Source of the DNA: Aeromicrobium endophyticum
Lineage (GTDB): Bacteria > Actinomycetota > Actinomycetes > Propionibacteriales > Nocardioidaceae
Reading direction: 5' to 3'
Assembly (NCBI RefSeq): GCF_003586285.1
Contig: NZ_QUBR01000002.1
Coordinates: 930,001-994,000 of the forward strand
DNA: 64,000 nucleotides
Part shown: positions 51,154-60,578 of the stretch, piece by piece
How positions within the stretch are numbered: position 1 is the stretch's first letter
Layout of the letters: every line of letters begins with the position of its first letter
The notes under the pieces: generated by a model
Database searches by the model: none
The model's input: only the letters and a program-made list of their open reading frames with translations
Told to the model about the DNA's origin: nothing
Made by a program: the position numbers and the translations under genes

Positions 51154-52296
51154 ATGGGCACGGATGTCCTGGACGACAGTCATCGCGACCTGCACAGCGA
51201 GCAGGGTGCACGGCCCGGCGAGCACGTCGGACGCGCTCCGGACCCCGTGATCAAGGTGCACGACATCGCCTGGCTCGAGTTCGAGAAGCCCGATCTCGCC
51301 GCCGCCGAGGTGTTCGCCCACGCCTTCGGCTTCTCGACGGCCTACCGCAGCGCCGGCGAGCTGGCCCTGCGCGGCACGTTGCCCGGTCCCCCGTGCGTCA
51401 TCATCCGCAAGGGACGGCGCTCGCGCTTCCTCGGACCGACGTTCCGCGCCGCGGACGCCCGCGACCTGCTGCGACTCTCGTCGGCCACCGGCACGAGCGT
51501 CCGCGCGCTCCCCGAGCACCTCGGAGGTGTCGTCGTCGACGTGCGCGAGCCGGCCGGAGCGCTCGTGCGGGTCGTCGCCGACGTCATCGACCACCCCGCG
51601 CTGCCCGGACAGCCCGTCCACACCTTCAACTTCGGTGCCGACGCGACGCACCGGACCAACGCCGCACAGCGTCCCCCGCGCGAGCCGGCCCGGGTGGAGC
51701 GGCTCGGACACGTCGTGCTGCAGACCGACCGCTACCGCGCATCGCTCGACTGGTACCTGCAGCACCTCGGCATGATCGTGAGCGACTTCTTGTTCTTCCC
51801 CGGCCAGCGCGAGCGCGGACCCACCATGAGCTTCATCCGGTGCGACCGCGGCGACACCCCTGCCGATCACCACACCCTCGCGATGACGCTGGGGCCGAGC
51901 AACCGCTACGTCCACTCGGCCTATCAGGTCGCCGATCTCGACGCCCTCGCCGCCGGCGGCGAGCACCTGAAAGAGCTCGGCTACCAGCACTCGTGGGGCA
52001 TCGGCCGGCACGTCCAGGGCAGCCAGATCTTCGACTACTGGCGCGATCCCGACGGATTCCTGGTCGAGCACTTCAGCGACGGCGATCTCTTCGACGCATC
52101 CCTCGAGCCCGGCTGGGCACCGATGACGGCATCGGGCCTCAACCAGTGGGGCCCACCGGCCACGCCCGACTTCCTCGGCATCGCGCCGGGCAAGGAGTCG
52201 GCGCGTGAAGCCCTCGCCATGGCCTCCTCGCTGCGCTCCGACAACGAGTTCGACCTCCACCGCCTCCTCGGCCTGCTGAAAGTTGCCCGCTCATGA
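51154..52296 (+). CDS. Extradiol (VOC-type) ring-cleavage dioxygenase
   Basis: 380 residues from the ATG at 51154. Two VOC modules: an N-terminal one starting KVHDIAWLEFEKPDLAAAEV and a C-terminal one starting RVERLGHVVLQTDRYRASLD. The iron ligands are His in RLGHVV, His in ADHHTLAM and Glu in FLVEHFSDGD, as in 2,3-dihydroxybiphenyl dioxygenases. It cleaves a catechol-type ring next to a hydroxyl. FAH hydrolase and FAD monooxygenase genes follow, coupled by ATGA to the first. The exact aromatic substrate is unknown. Confidence 0.85.
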   Translation: MGTDVLDDSHRDLHSEQGARPGEHVGRAPDPVIKVHDIAWLEFEKPDLAAAEVFAHAFGFSTAYRSAGELALRGTLPGPPCVIIRKGRRSRFLGPTFRAADARDLLRLSSATGTSVRALPEHLGGVVVDVREPAGALVRVVADVIDHPALPGQPVHTFNFGADATHRTNAAQRPPREPARVERLGHVVLQTDRYRASLDWYLQHLGMIVSDFLFFPGQRERGPTMSFIRCDRGDTPADHHTLAMTLGPSNRYVHSAYQVADLDALAAGGEHLKELGYQHSWGIGRHVQGSQIFDYWRDPDGFLVEHFSDGDLFDASLEPGWAPMTASGLNQWGPPATPDFLGIAPGKESAREALAMASSLRSDNEFDLHRLLGLLKVARS

Positions 52297-53231
52297 CCCT
52301 GTCCGTCCTCCGCACCGACGACGCCTGGTGGCTGCAGCAAGCGGACGGAGCCGTGCGCATCCACACCGCCGCCACCACGACCCGCGAGCTGCTCGCCGAC
52401 CGCGCCGCGGTCGAGGCGGCCCGCGACGGTGGGGATCCCGTGCCCGTCGACGACCTCGCACTGGTCTCCCCCGTCACGACGCCGTGCCGCGTCGTCGCCC
52501 AGATGACGAACTTCGCCTCGCACGCGAAGGATGCCAACATGGACCCGGAGGCCGTCCCGCTGACGTTCTTCCGCAAGGCGTCCGGCTCGGTCGTCGGCCC
52601 GCACGACGACATCGTCCGGCCCGCCCACGTGACGCTGCTCGACTACGAGGTCGAGATCGGCGTGGTGCTCGGACGCGAGCTGCCCGTCGGCACGTCCGTG
52701 GCTGCCGCAGACCTGCCCGAGCTCGTCGCCGCGCTCGTGGTCACCAACGACGTCTCGGCGCGCGACGTGCAGCTGCCCAAGACGCAGTTCTACGAGGGCA
52801 AGTCGTACCCCACGTTCACGCCCGTGGGTCCGGCCCTCGTGATCCTGGAGCCCGGTGAGCTCGACCGCTTCGCCGACCTGCGGCTCCAGCTCTGGGTCAA
52901 CGGCGAGCTGCGCCAGGACCAGACGGCCGACGACATCATCTACGGTCCGCTCGAGGCGCTACAGGCACTCAGCCGCTTCCAGCGCCTCGAGGTCGGCGAC
53001 CTGCTGCTCACCGGCACCCCCATCGGCACGGCCCTCAGCGCTCCGCCCAAGGCGATCGAGATCATCGGCTCGCTGCTGCCGGCCGCCACGAAGTGGAGGA
53101 TCTTCTTCGGCAAGCAGGCCAAGAACCCCAAGTACCTGCAGGACGGCGACCTGGTCGAGGCGCGCATCGCCACTGCTGATGGTGCGATCGACCTCGGCCA
53201 GCAGCGCGCGTCGGTGCGGTGGACGCGATGA
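52293..53231 (+). CDS. Fumarylacetoacetate hydrolase-family protein
   Basis: 312 residues. FAH fold with metal-binding LDYEVEIGVVLGR, NDVSARDVQL and KSYPTFTPVGP, then LTGTPIGTALSAPP. It would hydrolyse or hydrate the ring-cleavage product from the dioxygenase. Overlaps the dioxygenase stop by 4 bp. Confidence 0.88.
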   Translation: MTLSVLRTDDAWWLQQADGAVRIHTAATTTRELLADRAAVEAARDGGDPVPVDDLALVSPVTTPCRVVAQMTNFASHAKDANMDPEAVPLTFFRKASGSVVGPHDDIVRPAHVTLLDYEVEIGVVLGRELPVGTSVAAADLPELVAALVVTNDVSARDVQLPKTQFYEGKSYPTFTPVGPALVILEPGELDRFADLRLQLWVNGELRQDQTADDIIYGPLEALQALSRFQRLEVGDLLLTGTPIGTALSAPPKAIEIIGSLLPAATKWRIFFGKQAKNPKYLQDGDLVEARIATADGAIDLGQQRASVRWTR

Positions 53232-53238
53232 CGGCGGC

Positions 53239-54777
53239 ATGAGCACGGACGTCCGCGCCGTCCCGGTCGTCATCGTCGGGGCCGGCCCCACCGGGACGGC
53301 GGCCGCGATCGAGCTGGGCCTCCGCGGCATCGAGTGCCTCGTGCTCGACCGCTGGGAGGACGTCTACCCGCAGCCTCGGGCCGTCCACCTCGACGACGAG
53401 GTGCACCGCATCCTCGACCGGCTCGGCGTCGGCGAGCAGTTCTCCGCGATCTCGCGCCCCGGAGGCGGCCTGCGTCTCGTCGACCGGACGATGCGCGTGC
53501 TCGGCGAGTTCGCCCGGGACGGCGTCTCCGGCGCCAACGGGCATCCTCGCGCCAACATGTTCGACCAGCCCGACCTCGAGGCCCTGCTGCGCGCCCGGAT
53601 GCGCGAGCAGGCGAGCGTCTCGTTCCGCGGCGGCGTCGTCGTCGACGGCGTCGAGCAGGTCGCACCGTCACGGACCATCGTCCGCTTCCACGACGTCGAG
53701 ACCATGGCCGAGCACACGATCGACGCGGAATTCGTGCTGGGGTGCGACGGCGCCAACAGCGCCGTGCGCGCGGCCATCGGCTCGTCCATGCTCGATCTCG
53801 GCTTCGAGCAGCGCTGGCTCGTCGTCGACGTCGCGACCAACGCCGACCTGCGGCAGTGGGAGGGCGTGCACCAGGTGTGCGACACCACCCGCGCGGCCAC
53901 CTACATGCGGATCGGCGAGACCCGTTACCGCTGGGAGTTCCAGCTGCACGACGACGAGACCGCAGCCGACTTCACCGACACCCACCGCCTGGAACCGCTG
54001 CTGCGTCCGTGGCTCGGCGACGTCGGGATGGGCGAGCTGCAGGTGCAGCGCACCGCCGAGTACACGTTTCGGGCCGCCATCGCCGACCGGTGGCGATCGG
54101 GGCGCATCTTCCTGCTGGGCGACGCGGCGCACCTCACGCCACCGTTCATCGGTCAGGGCATGGGCGCCGGGCTCCGCGACGCGTCCAACCTGGCCTGGAA
54201 GATCGCGGGATTCCTCACCGGACGACTCGCTGCCGACGTGCTCGACTCGTACGAGCCCGAACGCGCAGCCCACGCACGAGCCATGATCGTCCTGGCGCGG
54301 CGCGTGGGCGTCGTCATGACCCGCGGCGGCCGTATGGGAGACGTGCTCCGTCGGTCCGTGGTGCCGTTGCTGGACGTCGTCCCCGTCGTCGGGCAGCAGG
54401 TCACGGACAGCACCACCCCTCCGCTGGCCGGTTCGCCGTGGATCGACGCGACGCGAGGAGACCGCCTGGCCGGGCACCTGTGTCCCAACCCGGTGATCGA
54501 CGGGCGGCGCCTCGACGACGTCGTCGGCACCGGATGGGCCCTGATCACGACCCGAGCGGTGGCTCCCAGTGCGGAATCGACGCTCGACGCCCTCGACTGC
54601 GCGGTCGTGGAGACCGCTGCCGGTGACGAGCTGGCGACCTGGTTGGGACGCGGTCGCGCCACGGCGGCGCTCGTGCGCCCGGACCGGTCGGTGATCGCCT
54701 CCGGACCCGATGTCACCCGGCTGTGCGCGGCTCTGTCGACGCTCCTCGCTCCGCTGCCCGCACTCACCTCCATCTGA
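53239..54777 (+). CDS. FAD-dependent aromatic hydroxylase (MhpA-like)
   Basis: 512 residues. N-terminal FAD motif VVIVGAGPTGTAAAIELGLR, the second FAD motif GRIFLLGDAAHLTPPFIGQG and LRDASNLAWKIAGFL. The C-terminal thioredoxin-like domain of this class is present but divergent. It would hydroxylate a phenolic acid (3-HPP/resorcinol type) to the catechol cleaved by the dioxygenase. ATG at 53239, 7 bp after the FAH stop. Confidence 0.88.
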   Translation: MSTDVRAVPVVIVGAGPTGTAAAIELGLRGIECLVLDRWEDVYPQPRAVHLDDEVHRILDRLGVGEQFSAISRPGGGLRLVDRTMRVLGEFARDGVSGANGHPRANMFDQPDLEALLRARMREQASVSFRGGVVVDGVEQVAPSRTIVRFHDVETMAEHTIDAEFVLGCDGANSAVRAAIGSSMLDLGFEQRWLVVDVATNADLRQWEGVHQVCDTTRAATYMRIGETRYRWEFQLHDDETAADFTDTHRLEPLLRPWLGDVGMGELQVQRTAEYTFRAAIADRWRSGRIFLLGDAAHLTPPFIGQGMGAGLRDASNLAWKIAGFLTGRLAADVLDSYEPERAAHARAMIVLARRVGVVMTRGGRMGDVLRRSVVPLLDVVPVVGQQVTDSTTPPLAGSPWIDATRGDRLAGHLCPNPVIDGRRLDDVVGTGWALITTRAVAPSAESTLDALDCAVVETAAGDELATWLGRGRATAALVRPDRSVIASGPDVTRLCAALSTLLAPLPALTSI

Positions 54778-54779
54778 GC

Positions 54780-55934
54780 TCAGGCAGGGGTCAAACGCAG
54801 CAGACGCCCCGAGCCCTCGTCCTCGAGCAGCCAGATGGCGCCGTCGGGACCCTGCTCGACGGCGCGGATGCGCTCGCCGAGGTCGAAGATCTGGTCGTCG
54901 CCGGTCGTCGTCCCATCGAGGTCGACGTGGACGAGGCCCTCGCCCGACAGAGCGCCCAGGAAGGCGTCGCCCGTCCAGTCGGGGAACAGGTCGCCGGTGT
55001 AGATCATCAGGCTGCCCGGGGAGATCGACGGCGTCCACGACGCGGCCGGTGCCACGAAGCCGTCGCCCTCGGCGTAATCGGGGATGTCGCCTCCCCCGTA
55101 GTCGCTGCCGTTGGACGCCTCGGGCCAGCCGTAGTTGCCGCCCGCCTCGACGCGGTTGAGCTCGTCGCCGCCCTCAGGACCCATCTCGCTGGCCCAGAGC
55201 GTGCCGTCGGCCGCGAACTCCAGGCCGAGGACGTTGCGGTGGCCCAGGCTCCAGATCTCCGGGGCAGCTCCGCTCTCGTCGGCCAGCGGGTTGCCGGGGG
55301 CAGGATCGCCGTCGAGGGTCAGCCGGACGATCTTGCCGAGCGTGCTGGACGTGTCCTGCGCCGGAGTCTTCTTCTGCCGCTCGCCGGACGAGACGAACAG
55401 GTGCTCGCCGTCGGGGGCGACCGCGAGACGGTGCGAGAAGTGCCCGGTGCCAGAGACCTTCGGCTGTCGCCAGATGACCTCGAGACCTTCGAGCGAGGCC
55501 CCGCTGGCCGTCGTCTCGAGGCGGGCGCGTCCCACCGCGGCACCAGAGACTCCCCCGCCACCCTCCACCCAGCTGAGGTAGACCGTGCCGTCGTCCTCGA
55601 ACGTCGGCCCGGTCACGACGTCGCCGAGACCACCCTGGCCGGCCACGGTGACGTCCGGGACGCCGGACACCTGAACGGTCTCGCCGCTGTCGGCATCACG
55701 CAGGTGCAGCGTGCCGCTGCGCTCGGTGACGAGCAGGTCGCCGCTGCCGGGCAGGAAGGTCATCGCCCAGGGATCGTCGAAGTTGCCGACCTCCTCGACG
55801 GCGAAAGGGCGTCCGCTGTCGCCGACCTTCGTCGGGGTGGACGTCGACGACTCCGCAGGGTCGTCCCGCCGTTCGGTGTCGGCCGAGCAACCCGCCAGGA
55901 GCGCCGCCGCCAGTCCCAGTCCGATGAGCCTCAT
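54780..55934 (-). CDS. PQQ-dependent sugar (GSDH-like) dehydrogenase lipoprotein
   Basis: 384 residues. N-terminal signal MRLIGLGLAAALLAGC gives a lipobox with Cys16, so it is predicted to be membrane-anchored outside. The beta-propeller carries WAMTFLPGSGDLLVTERSG, GTGHFSHRLAVAPDGEHLFV, GHRNVLGLEFAADG and GGDELNRVEAGGNYGWP, typical of aldose sugar dehydrogenases. The upstream ATGs lie in the repeat-rich gap, so 55934 is preferred. Confidence 0.85.
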   Translation of the reverse strand: MRLIGLGLAAALLAGCSADTERRDDPAESSTSTPTKVGDSGRPFAVEEVGNFDDPWAMTFLPGSGDLLVTERSGTLHLRDADSGETVQVSGVPDVTVAGQGGLGDVVTGPTFEDDGTVYLSWVEGGGGVSGAAVGRARLETTASGASLEGLEVIWRQPKVSGTGHFSHRLAVAPDGEHLFVSSGERQKKTPAQDTSSTLGKIVRLTLDGDPAPGNPLADESGAAPEIWSLGHRNVLGLEFAADGTLWASEMGPEGGDELNRVEAGGNYGWPEASNGSDYGGGDIPDYAEGDGFVAPAASWTPSISPGSLMIYTGDLFPDWTGDAFLGALSGEGLVHVDLDGTTTGDDQIFDLGERIRAVEQGPDGAIWLLEDEGSGRLLRLTPA

Positions 55935-55964
55935 CCATCGAGTCTGGCCGACAGGACCAAGGCG

Positions 55965-56042
55965 CGAGTGGTGCGAACCGGGCCCCGAGTGGTGCGGAAT
56001 GGACAGACACGCCGTCTCACCATGACCACACCGCACCACTCG
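55965..56042. repeat. Three copies of CGAGTGGTGCG in one intergenic region
   Basis: CGAGTGGTGCG at 55965-55975 and 55986-55996 (21 bp apart, two helix turns) and inverted as CGCACCACTCG at 56032-56042. They lie between divergent genes, so could be regulator sites or an intergenic repeat. Confidence 0.55.
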
Positions 56043-56080
56043 CGGGACGGGGGTGGGGGGTGCAGTGAGATAGTTGAATC

Positions 56081-56839
56081 ATGACGGAATATCGGCGCTT
56101 CGTGGCCATCGGCGACTCCTGGACCGAGGGGGTCGGCGACCCCGACGCGTCCCGGCCCAACGGCCTGCGGGGCTGGGCCGACCGCGTCGCCGAGGCGCTG
56201 GCGGCCCGGACCGACGACTTCGGCTACGCCAACTTCGCGATCCGCGGCCACCGCGTCCACGAGATCATCGAGCAGCAGCTCGATCCCGCGCTCGCCCTGG
56301 CGCCCGACCTGCTGACGTTCCAGGGCTCGGGCAACGACATCCTGCGCACCCGGGTCGACCTCGACGGCCTGGTCGCCAGCATGGACGCCGCCGTGGGGCG
56401 CGCGAACGAGATCGGCGCGACGGTGGTGCTGTTCACGCACGGCGCCCCGGCGTCCGGGCCGTTCGCGGCGCTGCGCGGACGCATGGCGATCTTCAACGAG
56501 CTGCTCCGCGAGGTAGCCGACACCCGCGACGCGGTGCTGGTCGACAACTGGCGCGTCCGCGAGGCGCTCGACAGCCGCCTCTGGGACGTCGACCGCGTGC
56601 ACCTCTCACCCCTGGGCCACCACCGCGCAGCCCTCGAGGTGCTCGAGGTGCTCGGAGTGCCCCACGAGCACCCGCGCTTCGAGCTCACCGACGCCGACGC
56701 TCTCTCGCGACGCGACCGCCTGCGCACCGACCTCGAGTGGGCGCGCACGTTCGTCGGGCCGTGGGCGTACCGCCGCTTCACCGGGCGGTCGTCGGGCGAC
56801 GGCGTGCAGCCGAAGCGGCCGGGGCTGCTGCCGATCTGA
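56081..56839 (+). CDS. SGNH/GDSL-family hydrolase
   Basis: 252 residues. Block I is FVAIGDSWTEGVG with the nucleophile Ser, the Gly block is in FAIRGHRV, block III is GSGND, and the Asp-x-x-His pair is DVDRVHLSPLGH. No signal peptide, so a cytosolic esterase. Substrate unknown. Confidence 0.88.
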   Translation: MTEYRRFVAIGDSWTEGVGDPDASRPNGLRGWADRVAEALAARTDDFGYANFAIRGHRVHEIIEQQLDPALALAPDLLTFQGSGNDILRTRVDLDGLVASMDAAVGRANEIGATVVLFTHGAPASGPFAALRGRMAIFNELLREVADTRDAVLVDNWRVREALDSRLWDVDRVHLSPLGHHRAALEVLEVLGVPHEHPRFELTDADALSRRDRLRTDLEWARTFVGPWAYRRFTGRSSGDGVQPKRPGLLPI

Positions 56840-56849
56840 GCCCCGTACC

Positions 56850-57878
56850 ATGAGCACGATCCCCATGCCCGCACCCGACGACCGCTCCCGCAGGCTGCTG
56901 CTGGTGGTCGACGCCCCGTCGCTGCTGCACCGCAGCCATCACGCCAAGGCGCACACCGGCATCACCGATCGCGCCGGTCGCCCGACGTGGGCCCTGCACG
57001 GCATGCTCGGACAGATCCTCGAGGTGATCGACGGCTTCGCGCCCGATGCGGTGATCTTCGGTCTCGACGACCGCCGCGCGTCCGTCCGCGCCGACTTCTA
57101 CCCCGCGTACAAGGCGGGCCGCGCCGAGAAGGACGCGTCGCTCGTCGAGCAGCTCGACCGGGCCGGGGCGATGCTCGACGCGCTGGGCCTGGCGACGCTG
57201 ACTCCCCCGGGCCTCGAGGCGGACGACGTCAGCGCCACCGGCGCCCGGTGGGCCGGTGACCACGGCTGGGACTGCGTCATCGTCACCTCCGACCGCGACG
57301 CGTTCGCGCACATCAGCGACCACACGCGCGTGCTGCGGCTGATCAACGGCGGGGTCAGCGCCTCTCCCCTGCTCACGCCGTCGCGTCTCGTCGCGATGTA
57401 CGGGGTCGCGGCCGACCGCTACCTCGAGTTCGCGGCCCTGCGCGGCGACGCCAGCGACAACCTGCCGGGCGTGACCGGCATCGGCGAGAAGACCGCCGCG
57501 ACGCTGCTCACCCAGGTCGGCCCGATGGCGACGGTCTGGGCCGACGTCGACCAGAACGAGGGCCGCGTCGTCTCGGCCACCCTCGACTCGTGGGCCGCCG
57601 AGACCGGGGCACGCCGCCTGGGTGCCACGGTCGTGCGGCGGCTCACCGCCGAGGGCGCGCGCGAGCGCTTCGACTTCAACGTCCGCATCATGTCCGGGCG
57701 CGACGACCTCGACCTGGGCCTCACGCCGGACGTGTCCGGCACACCGGGCCTGCTGCCGCTCGACGCCGAGCGGATCAACCGTGTCGTGGGCTTCCTCGGC
57801 GTCGAGGCGACGACCTCGCTCGCCATCCGGGTGCTCAGCACCGACCCGGCGTCGGCCGCGGCTCGCCTCGACGGGTAA
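56850..57878 (+). CDS. 5'-3' exonuclease (PIN/FEN-like)
   Basis: 342 residues. LLVVDAPSLLHRSHH, FGLDDRRASVRADFYPAYKA, GLEADDV and VIVTSDRDAFAHI supply the acidic metal site, and the H3TH motif is LPGVTGIGEKTAATLL. This is the stand-alone exonuclease related to the Pol I N-terminal domain, common in actinobacteria. It is 11 bp after the GDSL gene. Confidence 0.9.
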   Translation: MSTIPMPAPDDRSRRLLLVVDAPSLLHRSHHAKAHTGITDRAGRPTWALHGMLGQILEVIDGFAPDAVIFGLDDRRASVRADFYPAYKAGRAEKDASLVEQLDRAGAMLDALGLATLTPPGLEADDVSATGARWAGDHGWDCVIVTSDRDAFAHISDHTRVLRLINGGVSASPLLTPSRLVAMYGVAADRYLEFAALRGDASDNLPGVTGIGEKTAATLLTQVGPMATVWADVDQNEGRVVSATLDSWAAETGARRLGATVVRRLTAEGARERFDFNVRIMSGRDDLDLGLTPDVSGTPGLLPLDAERINRVVGFLGVEATTSLAIRVLSTDPASAAARLDG

Positions 57879-57887
57879 ATTCGGCAG

Positions 57888-59453
57888 GTGTCCGACAAGC
57901 GCCCCCGCCGTACCTTCGCCGTCATCAGCCACCCCGACGCCGGCAAGTCGACGCTGACCGAGGCCCTCGCGCTGCACGCTCGCGTCATCACCGAGGCCGG
58001 TGCCGTGCACGGCAAGGGCGACCGGCGGGCCACGGTCTCGGACTGGATGGCGATGGAGAAGGCCCGCGGCATCTCGATCACGTCCGCCGCGCTGCAGTTC
58101 GTCTACCGCGACCACGTCGTCAACCTCGTCGACACCCCCGGCCACAGCGACTTCTCCGAGGACACCTACCGCGTCCTGTCGGCCGTCGACTCGGCCGTCA
58201 TGCTGGTCGACGCCGGAAAGGGCCTCGAGCCGCAGACCCTCAAGCTGTTCCGGGTGTGCGCGCTGCGCGGCATCCCCGTCATCACGGTCATCAACAAGTG
58301 GGACCGCCCCGGCCTGTCGCCGCTCGGCCTGATGGACGAGATCGAGCAGCAGATCAAGCTGCGTCCCACCCCGCTGACCTGGCCCGTGGGCGAGGCGGGC
58401 GACTTCCGCGGCGTGCTCGACCGCCGCACCGGCGAGTTCGTCAAGTACACGCGCACCGCGGGTGGTGCCACCCGCGCGCCCGAGCGGCGCATGTCGGCGT
58501 CCGAGGTCGACGAGGCTGACGTCGACTCGTGGGCCACGGCGCGCGACGAGCACGAGCTGCTCACCCTCGACGACGCCGACCACGACCAGCAGCGCTTCCT
58601 CGCCGGCGAGACGACACCGGTCATGTTCGCCTCGGCCCTGCAGAACTTCGGCGTGGCCCAGCTGCTCGACCTGCTGCTCGACCTGGCCCCCGCCCCCAGC
58701 GCGACCGCCGGCGTCGACGGCACGCTCCGCCAGGTCGAGGACGACTTCAGCGCCTTCGTGTTCAAGGTGCAGTCCGGCATGAACAGCTCGCACCGCGACC
58801 GCATGGCCTACGCCCGGGTCGTGTCGGGGACGTTCGAGCGCGGCATGGTCGTGACGCACGCATCGACGGGTCGTCCGTTCGCCACCAAGTACGCGCAGTC
58901 GATGTTCGGCCGCGAGACCAACGTCGTCGAGCAGGCGTCGCCCGGCGACATCATCGGCTTCGTCAACGCCCAGGCGCTGCGGGTCGGCGACACCGTCTAC
59001 GAGGGCGATCGCATCGACTACCCGCCGGTGCCGAGCTTCGCGCCCGAGCACTTCGTCACCGCGAGCGCCCGCGACATCGGCCGCTACAAGCAGTTCCGCC
59101 GCGGCATCGAGCAGCTCGACCAGGAGGGCGTCGTGCAGGTGCTGCGGTCCGACCTGCGCGGAGACCAGAGCCCGGTGCTGGCCGCCGTCGGGCCGCTGCA
59201 GTTCGAGGTCGTCGAGGAGCGGATGACCAACGAGTTCACCTCGCCGATCCGGCTCACGCGTCTCGACTACCAGGTCGCCCGCCGCACCGACGCCGACGGC
59301 GCGCAGCAGCTCAGCGGCTTCCGCGGTGCCGAGGTGCTGCAGCGCACCGACGGCACCTACCTGGCCCTGTTCGTCGACAAGTGGCGGGCCAACAACGCCG
59401 CGCGCGAGATGCCCGACGTGCTGCTCGAAGAGCTTCCCGCCGGCGGCAGCTGA
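57888..59453 (+). CDS. prfC: Peptide chain release factor 3
   Basis: 521 residues from a GTG start. GTPase motifs: SHPDAGKST, DTPGHSDFSEDTYR, NKWDRPG. The RF3-type middle and C-terminal domains follow (VKYTRTAGGATRAPERRMSA, VGPLQFEVVEERM). RF3 removes RF1/RF2 from the ribosome after termination. 521 residues is normal for RF3. Confidence 0.93.
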   Translation: MSDKRPRRTFAVISHPDAGKSTLTEALALHARVITEAGAVHGKGDRRATVSDWMAMEKARGISITSAALQFVYRDHVVNLVDTPGHSDFSEDTYRVLSAVDSAVMLVDAGKGLEPQTLKLFRVCALRGIPVITVINKWDRPGLSPLGLMDEIEQQIKLRPTPLTWPVGEAGDFRGVLDRRTGEFVKYTRTAGGATRAPERRMSASEVDEADVDSWATARDEHELLTLDDADHDQQRFLAGETTPVMFASALQNFGVAQLLDLLLDLAPAPSATAGVDGTLRQVEDDFSAFVFKVQSGMNSSHRDRMAYARVVSGTFERGMVVTHASTGRPFATKYAQSMFGRETNVVEQASPGDIIGFVNAQALRVGDTVYEGDRIDYPPVPSFAPEHFVTASARDIGRYKQFRRGIEQLDQEGVVQVLRSDLRGDQSPVLAAVGPLQFEVVEERMTNEFTSPIRLTRLDYQVARRTDADGAQQLSGFRGAEVLQRTDGTYLALFVDKWRANNAAREMPDVLLEELPAGGS

Positions 59454-59462
59454 GTCTGCCCC

Positions 59463-59612
59463 ATGCTGGTCGTCCACCTCGGCATCGTGCTGGTGTTGCT
59501 CGCGCTGGGCGCGCTGCTGCCCATCGACCGGCTCCCGTCGTGGCTCAACCTCTACCTCGGCGTGGCCATCGGCTCGGCGGTCCTGGTCGTCCTGGCGCTC
59601 ATGCTGACCTGA
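59463..59612 (+). CDS. 49-residue membrane protein
   Basis: ATG at 59463, 9 bp after the prfC stop. Sequence starts MLVVHLGIVLVLLALGALLP and ends VLVVLALMLT: two hydrophobic helices joined by a short polar turn (IDRLPSWLN). It is in the reading strand of prfC and probably co-transcribed. Function unknown. Confidence 0.6.
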   Translation: MLVVHLGIVLVLLALGALLPIDRLPSWLNLYLGVAIGSAVLVVLALMLT

Positions 59613-59621
59613 CGCCCCCGG

Positions 59622-60542
59622 TCAGGCGACGAGCGCCGTGATGACCATGACGACCGGTACCGAGGCAAGGGTGCTGACGAAGATCGCGTCGCGGGCGAGC
59701 AGCTGGGCCCGTTCGTACCGTGAGGCGATGATGAAGACGTTTTGCGCGGTCGGCAGCGCCGACAGGACCGTGACCGCCAACAGGGCGGGCGTGTCGAGAC
59801 CCAGCGCGAAACGGCCCACCAGGTAGGCCACGGAGGGTTGCACGACCATCTTGAGCCCGACGACGAAGCCGAGACGTCCGGCCGAGACGCCGCGCCCCGG
59901 CAGCGGTCCGAGCCGCAGCGAGACGCCGTACGCCAGCAGCATCGACGGGACCGCCATCCCGCCGACCAGCTCGAGCGGGTCGTGCACGGCACTCGGCAGG
60001 CGCGCGCCGGTCACGGCCAGCACGAGGCCGATGAACGAGCCGATCGTGATCGGATTCGTCAGCGGACGCGCCACCACCGCGCGCCACGAGAGCCGCGTGG
60101 AGCTCGCGTCGGCGTCCAGCAGCACGAGCGCCAACGGCTGCAGCAGCAACAGCTGCATCAGGATGACCGGTGCCACGAGTGCCGGGTCGCCCAGCACGTA
60201 CGCCGCGATGGGCAGACCCAGGTTGCCCGCGTTGACGTAGGCCGAGCACAGGGTCCCGACGACCGACGGGCCCAACGGCTCGTGGCGCACGGCGGCCACG
60301 ACGGCGAAGACCGCTGCGGTGACCACCACGGCCGCTGCCGTGGCGAGCAAGGCTCCGGAGAACACCTCGTCCACGTCGCTCGACTCGAGCACCGTGACGA
60401 GCAGGGCCGGGCTCGCGACGAAGAACGCCAGCGTCGAGAGCGTCCGCTGACCGTTGGCGTCGATGACCTTCAGGTGCGCGAGCAGGATGCCGAGGGCGAT
60501 CAGGATGCCGATCGTCGCGAATCCCTCGAACACCCCGGTCAC
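59622..60542 (-). CDS. AEC-family (auxin efflux carrier-like) transporter
   Basis: 306 residues from a GTG start, about ten membrane helices. ASPALLVTVLE, CSAYVNAGNLGLPIAAYVLG and ALPTAQNVFIIASRYE (the TAQN motif) are characteristic. Bacterial AEC members export organic acids such as malate or malonate. Convergent with the 49-residue gene. Confidence 0.88.
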   Translation of the reverse strand: MTGVFEGFATIGILIALGILLAHLKVIDANGQRTLSTLAFFVASPALLVTVLESSDVDEVFSGALLATAAAVVVTAAVFAVVAAVRHEPLGPSVVGTLCSAYVNAGNLGLPIAAYVLGDPALVAPVILMQLLLLQPLALVLLDADASSTRLSWRAVVARPLTNPITIGSFIGLVLAVTGARLPSAVHDPLELVGGMAVPSMLLAYGVSLRLGPLPGRGVSAGRLGFVVGLKMVVQPSVAYLVGRFALGLDTPALLAVTVLSALPTAQNVFIIASRYERAQLLARDAIFVSTLASVPVVMVITALVA

Positions 60543-60578
60543 GCCGTCGACCCTAGTGGCCGGCAGCGGGGAGCTCGC

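Noticed and set aside
56778..59477. Minus-strand open frame of 899 codons over the exonuclease and prfC
   Set aside because: Antisense shadow of two well-supported genes; no domain pattern.
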